A stretch of 64,000 bases of DNA from an uncultured Bifidobacteriaceae bacterium (lineage in GTDB: Bacteria; Actinomycetota; Actinomycetes; Actinomycetales; Bifidobacteriaceae), in NCBI GenBank assembly GCA_947253155.1, contig CAMXYK010000005.1, forward strand, positions 1 through 64,000. Reading direction: 5' to 3'. Below, one piece after another: positions 16,347 through 23,248 of the stretch; within the stretch, counting starts at the first letter, position 1; each line of letters opens with the position of its first letter. The notes under the pieces were generated by a model. The model made no database searches. It saw nothing but the letters and a program-made list of their open reading frames with translations, and had not been told where the DNA came from. Both the position numbers and the translations under genes were made by a program.

Positions 16347-16392
16347 TATAATTCATCCAATCGTGCTAATATGAGTTACAATATATGCACGA
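16347..16392 (+). promoter_or_regulatory. Promoter and palindromic operator of AbiEi gene
   Basis: TATAAT at 16347-16352 is followed by an imperfect inverted repeat TCGTGC-(N20)-GCACGA (16361-16392) with inner AATAT/ATAT symmetry, covering the expected start site and the first codons. AbiEi antitoxins are known to repress their own operon by binding inverted repeats, so this is a likely autoregulatory site. No good -35 is visible. Confidence 0.55.
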
Positions 16393-16990
16393 AAGGATGG
16401 TGAGTGTTATCGCTACATTATTAAATGCTAATAGCAGCAATATGCTTACTTTAAAAGAAGCAAAATCTTGCGGACTGTCAAAATATAAGTTTTATAAATT
16501 TGTTAAAGATAATGAACTAGAACAGTTAAGCGGTGGAATATACGCGTCTAAAGACTCCTGGGTAGATGAGTTGCTTCTTATTCATAAGCGTTCACCATCT
16601 GCTGTTTTTTCTCACGACGAAGCTTTCTTTTATCATGGATTGGTTGATATGGAGCCAATTACTCACACTATTACTGTTTACAGTGGTTTTAATGCTCATC
16701 GGCTGAAAGCGTCGTGCAATGTGAAAGTTTATAGCGTAAAAAAGGAATTGCTTGAAGTCGGAAAGATTTTAGTCACGGATAATCTCGGTAATAAAGTGCC
16801 AATGTATAATCTCGAAAGAACTGTCTGTGACGCGTTTAGAAGCAGAAATTTAATTGAGATTCAGGAATTTAATACAATCTTAAAATCTTATATTGCTAGA
16901 CCAGACAAAGATCTCAATTTGTTGATGGAATATGCGAAACTTTTTAGAGTAAACAATGTTGTTCGCAAGTATTTTGAGGTGTTACTATAA
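16385..16990 (+). CDS. abiEi: AbiEi-family antitoxin (type IV toxin-antitoxin)
   Basis: 201 residues. N-terminal winged-helix segment LTLKEAKSCGLSKYKFYKFVKDNELEQLSGGIYAS, then the AbiEi C-terminal domain with AVFSHDEAFFYHGL and NLERTVCDAFRSR, all typical. It normally both represses the operon and counteracts the AbiEii nucleotidyltransferase toxin. Start uncertain: ATG 16385, ATG 16397 or GTG 16400 (GAAAGG at 16391-16396). The cognate toxin gene begins at the very next base but is truncated to 30 codons, so this antitoxin is orphaned and may persist as a DNA-binding regulator or anti-addiction factor. Confidence 0.88.
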   Translation: MHERMVSVIATLLNANSSNMLTLKEAKSCGLSKYKFYKFVKDNELEQLSGGIYASKDSWVDELLLIHKRSPSAVFSHDEAFFYHGLVDMEPITHTITVYSGFNAHRLKASCNVKVYSVKKELLEVGKILVTDNLGNKVPMYNLERTVCDAFRSRNLIEIQEFNTILKSYIARPDKDLNLLMEYAKLFRVNNVVRKYFEVLL

Positions 16991-17083
16991 GTGGGTTTAA
17001 CGGATGCACAAATAAGAGGTAGAATCAAAAACCTCGCAGAACAAAATAGCGCAGATCCTCGCGTGCTAATGCGTCTAACGTAG
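16991..17083 (+). pseudogene. abiEii: AbiEii-family toxin, 5' remnant
   Basis: GTG directly after the antitoxin stop encodes VGLTDAQIRGRIKNLAEQ and ADPRVLMRL, the conserved N-terminus of AbiEii/AbiGii nucleotidyltransferase toxins (normally around 300 residues), then stops at TAG 17081. The repeat element at 17092 follows at once, and no further toxin sequence was found up to the next gene. The catalytic domain is lost. Confidence 0.8.
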
Positions 17084-17091
17084 ACATGAGC

Positions 17092-17135
17092 TAGTGGCCA
17101 TTAAGTGCAAATTTGCAGCGATTGGCTACTTTGAG
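17092..17135 (+). repeat. AAGTAGCC...GCGATTGG element, copy 3
   Basis: Third copy of the element (GGCCATTAAGTGCAAATT, GCAGCGATTGGCTACTTTG), located 8 nt past the truncated toxin. Its end is expanded into the tandem array at 17121-17225. Confidence 0.65.
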
Positions 17136-17225
17136 ATTGGCTACTTTGAGATTGGCTACTTTGAGATTGGCTACTTTGCTGTTGGCTGATTTGAGATTGA
17201 CTGATTTGCGATTGGTTGATTGGTG
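17121..17225 (+). repeat. Seven tandem 15-bp repeats
   Basis: Unit ATTGGCTACTTTGAG: four near-identical copies then three decayed ones (GTTGGCTGATTTGAG, ATTGACTGATTTGCG, ATTGGTTGATTGGTG). The unit is the right arm of the 45-nt element. Identity highest on the left and decaying rightwards suggests expansion by slippage from the element side. Confidence 0.9.
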
Positions 17226-17231
17226 CTTAAA

Positions 17232-17274
17232 AATAAACGCCAGGGAGTTTATTTCAACTCGACTGGCGTTTATT
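17232..17274 (-). terminator. Terminator of sortase-anchored surface protein gene
   Basis: AATAAACGCCAG / CTGGCGTTTATT, a 12-bp stem; read leftwards it is followed by TTTATTTTTAAG. It lies 48 nt past the stop codon of the minus-strand surface gene. Confidence 0.75.
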
Positions 17275-17321
17275 AGTTATTTGCGTTTATTGGTTACTTG
17301 CGTTATTCGCTAGTTGCGTTT

Positions 17322-20288
17322 TTATTTGCTGTGCTTGCCGATGCGCGTGCGTTTAAGCGAAAGTGCTCCGAAAGCTGACATCAAGAACGCTAATCCAGCA
17401 CCTGCAATGGTTGATGTTTCAGAGCCAGTGCGAGCAAGCGGTTCGTGTGTTTGCGGAGTTGGCGCTTCTTTCACAGTCTTTTCTTGCTCTGGTTCTGGTT
17501 CTTGTTCTGGTTTCGGTTCCGAAATTATAGGCACTGGGATAGGCTCAAATTTTGGAATTGGAACAGGAATTGGCTCCGGCTCGGTAGTTGGAACAGGAGT
17601 TGGTTCTGGTTCCGGCTCTGGAATTGGAACAGGAGTTGGTTCTGGTTCCGGCTTAGGCGGTTCGGGTTGCGGTGTTGGTGGAACAACAGGTGGTTTTGGT
17701 GGTTCCGGTTTTGGTGGTTCCGGTTTTGGTGGTTCCGGCTTCGGCTTCGTAACCCTGAACAATGCGTTTATAAACACTACGTGGCTCGGTTTACCCTTCT
17801 CATGCAGCGTTATACCGTCCTCATATGTGTACGTTGGCGTCACCTTTTGATCAAGAATGATTGGTAAATTGTCAAGCTTCGAGCCATTTGTATTATAAGA
17901 ATCTCCATCTTGAGCGTCTGCGTCTGCTGTAAATGTGATTGAATAATCTCTATGCAACGTATATGCCGTCTTCATTTCAACCACAGTTGTCTTACCGTTA
18001 CGGACAAGCATAACTTTATTTAAGCTTACTTCTTTTGGCTCTTGATCCAGCACCTTCATAAACTCATCGGTAATTTCATTGCCTATACTATAATCTGCGT
18101 TCAACAGATAGAACCTAAGCTTGATAGTCTTTTTTTCGCCCGGCTTGAAATAAGCAGGTATCCCATAAATACCGTCGTTATATTCACCTATTACTGTTTT
18201 GCTGACGTTATCATCACCAAGATCGCTAAGCTTATATGGCTGACCTGTTCTAGGGTTGGTTGCAGTAGTACTGGAAGTGGTGGATTGAGTGGTCGGTTGC
18301 ACAAGTTTCTCATTTACTTCTGTGCCTTCGTTATTTGTGTTCTTTACAATTGTAATAGAGTTAGTTGCAACATATAAAAACATCGTACCGTTTAGGCTCT
18401 TATACGTCGCAACATATATAGGATACGTGCGGCTAGTTTCGTCTTTTTTCCAATCGGTAACCTTAGCTGTACCTGAAAAAGTGCCACTCTCTGAATTAAA
18501 CTTAACGCCGTTTGGCAAATCTCCAGCCACAATGTAATTCAATGAACCTGACGCAGAGCTTACAGCTACATTACCGATGCGTTTATTCTTATCTGAAATA
18601 ACCAGTACCTTTTTGTGACTATCCTCGTCTTTGTAGATGAAAACAGGAGTCTCTTGATATTTTGTGATTTTTCCTGTGTTGTCAATCGTTTGCAATTTAA
18701 GATGACTTACTCGTGCAATAACACTTGTATTGTCGGATAAGCCTTCATAAAACAGTGCATCGAAACGCCCTGTAGTAGAATTGTAAGTAACTTTGCTTTT
18801 ATCAATGCCCTTCGGCAAATCGTCGCTTAAAATTCGCCAACGCAACGTTTTATCCGCCGACAATCCAGTTGATACAACATTGTCAGGAGTGTCACTAAAG
18901 AGTTGAGCTTCGTCAGGTTTAGGCTGAGGTTTTGGCTTACCTGCGATATAGCTGGTATATGGTTTAAGAGTAAGATAATCTGCTGTGTTATACATTGTGA
19001 CTTGAGCGAGATATAGCGGATATTCTCGCATAGTCTCGTTTTCTTGCCAATCGTTAATTTCTGGATTTCCTTCGAAAGTTCCTTTACTAAGATTGTACTT
19101 AACGCCCTTTGGAAGTTTACCTCCTATTTGCTGCAAGATGCTGCATTGAGTATAGTCATATTGTTTCGACCATACCTTGTTATGCAATGCGTTCTCAAAA
19201 TTAGCTTTTTCTTTTGCATCCTTAAAGAACCAAGGAGTATTTTCAAGATTTTCAGTTACTGGAACTGTATCGTTCATGCCCATTGTTTGAAGCGTAATTC
19301 CTATAAAACGCTTTGCAACAACGCTTGGAGCTCTATTGTTTATTGGCGGCACAGTATTATCAATGATTTTGGTTTTGAGTATGTGTGCGTCAGGATCGTA
19401 GTCAAGGAACTTGCTGCAGTATTCTTGCTCATCTATTGATGGTGAGTCGTTGTTGCTTAACACTCTCCAACGAACATAATTACCGCTTTTGTCGGTTGCA
19501 AGGCCTGCTGATAATTCGTTCCGATTAAATTCGAATGGCTTTGGTTCAGGCTTATGATTCTCCGAGCCTGCAGTTTTAAATGTTGGAATAACCTCTTCTT
19601 GGAGTTGCTTCCCATTCTTGTCATACATACGAAGTCCCTTGACGCGAATAATAGCGTTAGGATGTTCGCGCGCTGCGCTCTCGCGCCACTTGAACGTGTA
19701 GCTATAATCTGAGTTACGCGTTATAGCACTGCCATATGCAAGTTCGTATTTGTCTCCGTTCTTATATTCGACGGATATATACTCATAATTATCATTGCAA
19801 GGGCCGTATTTCTTCGATTCGGCTAACGTAATCTCTTTATCGCCGCGCATGAACTTTGGTTTAATGGTAACTGCTACACCCGGTTCTACCACTGTCATTT
19901 GAGGATATGAAACAGTTTCTTTATCAGACGCTACGTTTTCTCCTGTAGCTGCCTTTTCTGTAGTAGCTTCGATATCTGTAGTCTTAGTAGTTGTAGTAGA
20001 TGGAGTTGCACTGCGGTATTCTGCAATGCTGGTTTTATCTTCGCGAGATTTATTATCTTCTGTTTTATCGTTGCTAGTTTTATTTTCGTTAGCTTTATTA
20101 TTGCTGGCTTTGGTGCTATTTTCTAAAGCATTTTGATTAGTGAGATTGGCAGGGGGGGGGGTAGTTGTTTTTATGTTACTTGCATTAGTGTCAGCAGCGT
20201 AAGCGGTTTGGCTCATGCACACTGCGCAAGCTGCAGTCGCAATACCCATCATGGTTGAAGTCAGAATTATTTTTGTTGCCTTATTCAT
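17322..20288 (-). CDS. LPXTG-type surface protein, phase-variable candidate
   Basis: 988 residues. Signal peptide ending SQTAYA-AD near residue 31; Thr/Asn/Lys-rich linker; tandem modules of about 190 residues, each with WR(V/I)LS, LP(K/N)GVK(Y/F)N, GTF.G and DW..(N/D)ET.R.YP(L/I)Y (putative Ig-like); a Pro-rich wall-spanning part (KPEPP repeats, then EPEP/PVPIP repeats, about 870-935); then the sortase signal LARTG (about 951-955), hydrophobic segment and Arg/Lys tail. Codons 43-46 contain C10 (20152-20161 as G10). In this sequence the frame is open. Adhesin or surface-coat function is inferred. Confidence 0.88.
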   Translation of the reverse strand: MNKATKIILTSTMMGIATAACAVCMSQTAYAADTNASNIKTTTPPPANLTNQNALENSTKASNNKANENKTSNDKTEDNKSREDKTSIAEYRSATPSTTTTKTTDIEATTEKAATGENVASDKETVSYPQMTVVEPGVAVTIKPKFMRGDKEITLAESKKYGPCNDNYEYISVEYKNGDKYELAYGSAITRNSDYSYTFKWRESAAREHPNAIIRVKGLRMYDKNGKQLQEEVIPTFKTAGSENHKPEPKPFEFNRNELSAGLATDKSGNYVRWRVLSNNDSPSIDEQEYCSKFLDYDPDAHILKTKIIDNTVPPINNRAPSVVAKRFIGITLQTMGMNDTVPVTENLENTPWFFKDAKEKANFENALHNKVWSKQYDYTQCSILQQIGGKLPKGVKYNLSKGTFEGNPEINDWQENETMREYPLYLAQVTMYNTADYLTLKPYTSYIAGKPKPQPKPDEAQLFSDTPDNVVSTGLSADKTLRWRILSDDLPKGIDKSKVTYNSTTGRFDALFYEGLSDNTSVIARVSHLKLQTIDNTGKITKYQETPVFIYKDEDSHKKVLVISDKNKRIGNVAVSSASGSLNYIVAGDLPNGVKFNSESGTFSGTAKVTDWKKDETSRTYPIYVATYKSLNGTMFLYVATNSITIVKNTNNEGTEVNEKLVQPTTQSTTSSTTATNPRTGQPYKLSDLGDDNVSKTVIGEYNDGIYGIPAYFKPGEKKTIKLRFYLLNADYSIGNEITDEFMKVLDQEPKEVSLNKVMLVRNGKTTVVEMKTAYTLHRDYSITFTADADAQDGDSYNTNGSKLDNLPIILDQKVTPTYTYEDGITLHEKGKPSHVVFINALFRVTKPKPEPPKPEPPKPEPPKPPVVPPTPQPEPPKPEPEPTPVPIPEPEPEPTPVPTTEPEPIPVPIPKFEPIPVPIISEPKPEQEPEPEQEKTVKEAPTPQTHEPLARTGSETSTIAGAGLAFLMSAFGALSLKRTRIGKHSK
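20152..20161 (-). repeat. C10 homopolymer in surface-protein gene
   Basis: Ten consecutive G on the + strand (C10 in the coding strand, TTPPPA codons 42-47), just behind the signal peptide. Gain or loss of one or two bases would truncate the protein soon after the signal peptide. Confidence 0.9.
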
Positions 20289-20425
20289 AAAACACCCAAC
20301 TCTCTAATCAACTAACTAATCAAGTAACTATCTATCTAGCTGCTTAAATAAACTTTTGTTATTTTGTTTAAAAATATAACAAATATACAATTGCACATTA
20401 CATTATAACAATCTTAATAAAAAAT

Positions 20426-20463
20426 AAAAGTGTTTATTGATAATTTTATCAATAAACACTTTT
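20426..20463 (-). terminator. Terminator of antiporter gene: perfect 18-bp inverted repeat
   Basis: AAAAGTGTTTATTGATAA and TTATCAATAAACACTTTT with a 2-nt loop; on the minus strand followed by TATTTTTTATT. It lies between the antiporter stop and the surface-protein start, insulating the two. The remainder of 20289-20566 is AT-rich and should hold the surface-gene promoter, but I see no clear boxes. Confidence 0.8.
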
Positions 20464-20566
20464 GCGTTTCGAAAGGCCTAATCTCTATTAAATATTCAAC
20501 TAAATATTCAACTAAAACATTTAGCTAAATAATACGAGATATCGGAAACTACTCGGGAATAATCTG

Positions 20567-21916
20567 CTAAATAAACTGCGAAATAACAATGCCGGCAGTC
20601 ATAAGCGGAATATTGAAAATAAGGAACGTTGGAACGCAAGTATCCCAAATATGACTGTGCTGGCCGTCCGCGTTTAAGCCGGCAGTAGGTCCGAGTGTAG
20701 TATCGGAAGCAGGGGAGCCTGCGTCGCCAAGAGCTGCAGCGGAAGACATAAGAAGAATCGTTGCAGGAGTGCTAAAACCAATGCTCTGGCAAAGAGGCAC
20801 GAACAAAACAGCAAGAATAGGAACAGTGCCAAACGAAGTTCCAATGCCCATAGTTACAAGCAAACCAATAATCGTAATCACAAACGCAGCAACAAGCTTG
20901 TTCTGACCCATAGATGCAACACCTAAGTGCACAAGCTCCTCAACTCCGCCTGTTGCTTGAATCACGTTAGCGTAGCCGCCGGCAATAAGCATAACGAAAG
21001 CAATAAGACCCATAAGCTTAACGCCGCCCATAAGCTGCTTGTCGATATCGTTCCACTTTATTGCGCCAAAAATAATCATCGTTGCAAGACCTGCAAGAGA
21101 AGAAAGCGAAAGATCCTTACTAATAACTTGCACTACTACAACAACAATAATCGCAAGAATAGTTACGTAATGTGCTTTAGTAAGAGGGCCAACAACAGCG
21201 TCAGCAGCACGAGTATCAGCTTCGTTGGTTTCGTATTCGCGAGGCTTGCGGTATAGCACAAAAACTGCAAACAGTAAGGCTGCGAGCATTGCGGCACCTA
21301 AATACCAGTTCACAGCGCTAACGTCTGCAACGCTAACCTTCATGCCGTTTTTAGAAAGATTCGTAGCAATAACAGTTTGGAAAATTAAGCCGAATCCAAA
21401 CGGAATTGCAATGTACGGAACTTCAAGACCAAAAGCTGTGCAGCAGGCAGCTGCTCGGCGATCAATCTTAAGTTTGTTCATAACTTGCAAAATCGGCGGA
21501 ATAAGAATAGGAATGTAAGCAATGTGAACTGGCACAATATTTTGAGACATGCACGCAATTACTGTTAAAACAGCAAGAAGAATGAATTTGTTAGTGCCAA
21601 TAATTTTGCTAATTTTTTTAGAAATAATTTGAGCCAAACCGGTTGCTGTAATTGCTTCTGCAAAAGTACCAAGCAAAATGTAGGCGAGTGCAGTTTGTGC
21701 GTTGGTAGAGAAACCGTCGCAAAGCAACGCCATAATCGTGTGATTCCCATCTCCAAAAAGCGGAAGATGGCCGGCAATGCCACCTGCAACGCAAGCTACT
21801 ATCATTGATAGTAAAACATTAAGTTTTGCAAGACTAAGTGCGCATAGCACTACAACCGACACAATAACCGGATTAAATATAATATTTAAAATTTGCAAAC
21901 TTGGCATGCCGTTCAC
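20567..21916 (-). CDS. Na+/H+ antiporter family protein (NhaC-like)
   Basis: 449 residues, hydrophobic throughout, about 11-12 membrane helices. Segments FGLEVPYIAIPFGFGLIFQ, GIGTSFGTVPILAVLFVPLC and the tail block with SAAALGDAGSPASDTTLGPT and HSHIWDTCVPTF are typical of the Na+/H+ antiporter family found in Firmicutes and bifidobacteria. Ion exchange is expected, but related permeases carry organic substrates, so the exact substrate is unsure. Monocistronic, with a strong terminator at 20426. Upstream lies about 500 nt without an evident gene. Confidence 0.82.
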   Translation of the reverse strand: MNGMPSLQILNIIFNPVIVSVVVLCALSLAKLNVLLSMIVACVAGGIAGHLPLFGDGNHTIMALLCDGFSTNAQTALAYILLGTFAEAITATGLAQIISKKISKIIGTNKFILLAVLTVIACMSQNIVPVHIAYIPILIPPILQVMNKLKIDRRAAACCTAFGLEVPYIAIPFGFGLIFQTVIATNLSKNGMKVSVADVSAVNWYLGAAMLAALLFAVFVLYRKPREYETNEADTRAADAVVGPLTKAHYVTILAIIVVVVVQVISKDLSLSSLAGLATMIIFGAIKWNDIDKQLMGGVKLMGLIAFVMLIAGGYANVIQATGGVEELVHLGVASMGQNKLVAAFVITIIGLLVTMGIGTSFGTVPILAVLFVPLCQSIGFSTPATILLMSSAAALGDAGSPASDTTLGPTAGLNADGQHSHIWDTCVPTFLIFNIPLMTAGIVISQFI

Positions 21917-22300
21917 CCCTTTAAATGCTTGAATTTAATATATTCTTTGAAGTAATACGTTTTATTTCGTATTGCCTACGTTTTTATTTTTTGCATATGT
22001 ATTCTTACATATGTATTTCTTACATTTAGTAATTAAAGACAATATAGCATGGAAGTATTTACAACTTGTTTCTTAAGTAAATATAGAGTATAAACAACTA
22101 AATAAAAAATTTAGAGTAGCTTAACAATTGTTTACCCAAAAGAGTACGCTGAAGTGTGTTAGGTGAGGAATTAATAAAATCACCGGATGCTCGGTTTTAC
22201 ACCGTTTTATTGCAACATTGCAACGTGAGTTTATCGCGAGAAATAGCGGTAAAGCAATGTGAAAATTAAAAATTGTTTTGCTAATTGTGAAGATCTAAAA

Positions 22301-22410
22301 ATAAACAATAAACAATAAACAACAAACTAAAAAACTAAAAAACTAAAAAACTAAAAAACTAAAAATTGAAAATAGTTATTTAGAGTATTTAGAGTATTTA
22401 GAGTAAGGAG
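22301..22410 (+). repeat. Three consecutive microsatellites before ABC/YhgE operon
   Basis: (AATAAAC)3 near 22301-22321, (AAACTAAA)5 at 22324-22363, and (TATTTAGAG)3 near 22377-22403, ending at an AAGGAGG. Three different units (7, 8 and 9 bp) stacked between presumed promoter and start. Slippage would change promoter spacing or leader length. The rest of 21917-22300 is AT-rich; I see no gene there. Confidence 0.85.
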
Positions 22411-22412
22411 GA

Positions 22413-22484
22413 ATGCCTGGCGCTCTAAGTAAAAAAGATATTACGACATATCGTAATTCCAAGCGTCAAACATACAAATTATGA
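22413..22484 (+). CDS. Possible 23-residue coupled leader ORF
   Basis: ATG at 22413 encodes MPGALSKKDITTYRNSKR and five more residues, and its TGA overlaps the ATG of the ABC ATPase (ATGA). The ATPase itself has no Shine-Dalgarno, which favours translational coupling. Against it, the AGGAGG lies only 1 nt before the ATG, unusually close. It contains the palindrome at 22440-22457. Confidence 0.3.
   Translation: MPGALSKKDITTYRNSKRQTYKL
22440..22457. promoter_or_regulatory. Palindrome upstream of ABC/YhgE operon
   Basis: ATTACGA-CATA-TCGTAAT, a 7-bp inverted repeat 24 nt before the ATPase start. Its size resembles TetR-type operators; as RNA it would be a small stem. No regulator gene is adjacent. 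Confidence 0.45.
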
Positions 22485-23248
22485 AAGATAGTAAAACACT
22501 TTTAGAAGCTAAAGAATTAGGCTTACAAATATTTAGAAGAACACCATTTTGGGACGTATCGTTAAAAGTAGAGCCTCATCAAATCGTTGCAATATCAGGT
22601 GAACACGGCTCTGGAAAATCAGCTTTGCTGCTTGCACTGTCTGGTTATATGAAATTTACGAACGGAACTCTTACTATTGCGGACTCAACTCTTCCTAACG
22701 ATTTTAAAGAATCACGTAAATATGTGGGATTGGGATTATTCAACGGAATTAACGAATTCTACAAAACGCAAACAATAGAAGAAGTTTTGATGAGCGAGCT
22801 AAAACTCGCATCATCTTCGCCACTATTTCGAGAACAGTATAAAAATGATGTAAAAAATCGCGAAGCGTTACGACAATACGCATACAATCTTCTTGCGCAG
22901 TGGAAGGTATTTTCTCCTCACAAAACAGCAATAGGAGAGTTAACGCCATGCGAACGCATGCGTTTGGCAATTGCGTTGGCTTTGCTAAAAAAGCCGTGGC
23001 TACTATTTGTTGATGGAATTGAGACGGAGCTTACTAGCGAGCAAAGTGAATGCTTGCTTGCAGACATTCGCGAATACGTTAGTAAAAACTACTGCTCTTG
23101 CCTTGTTGGAGTTTTACAAAGTGAGTTAGAAAAGCAAGTTGATCAAGTCTTAAGACTCATGCCAAATAATGAGAAAGCAGAAAATTCTCGTACTGATTCT
23201 CAGCTTGGTGAGCGTAAAGCAAATGGTGGTGAAAACAATGCGCGTTAA
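22481..23248 (+). CDS. ABC ATPase partner of YhgE/Pip protein, degenerate motifs
   Basis: 255 residues. Walker A is GEHGSGKSALL, but the signature is ELTPCERMRLAIAL instead of LSGGQ and Walker B is WLLFVDGIE, where the catalytic Glu position is Gly with Glu two residues later. ATP binding seems kept while hydrolysis may be weak. It overlaps the next gene by 11 nt. Pairing of a small ABC ATPase with a YhgE/Pip membrane protein is seen in other actinobacteria and Firmicutes; a combined export or envelope role is inferred. No Shine-Dalgarno; see the mini-ORF at 22413. Confidence 0.8.
   Translation: MKDSKTLLEAKELGLQIFRRTPFWDVSLKVEPHQIVAISGEHGSGKSALLLALSGYMKFTNGTLTIADSTLPNDFKESRKYVGLGLFNGINEFYKTQTIEEVLMSELKLASSSPLFREQYKNDVKNREALRQYAYNLLAQWKVFSPHKTAIGELTPCERMRLAIALALLKKPWLLFVDGIETELTSEQSECLLADIREYVSKNYCSCLVGVLQSELEKQVDQVLRLMPNNEKAENSRTDSQLGERKANGGENNAR

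Noticed and set aside
17314..17867. Gly/Ser/Phe/Trp-rich frames antisense to the surface protein's proline-rich region
   Set aside because: Complement of Pro/Glu repeat codons; compositional artefact of the real minus-strand gene.
22130..22260. Possible structured RNA or riboswitch between the antiporter and the ABC/YhgE operon
   Set aside because: Some GC-richer stretches (CACCGG, ACACCG) but no recognisable riboswitch core, no terminator and no clear long stem.
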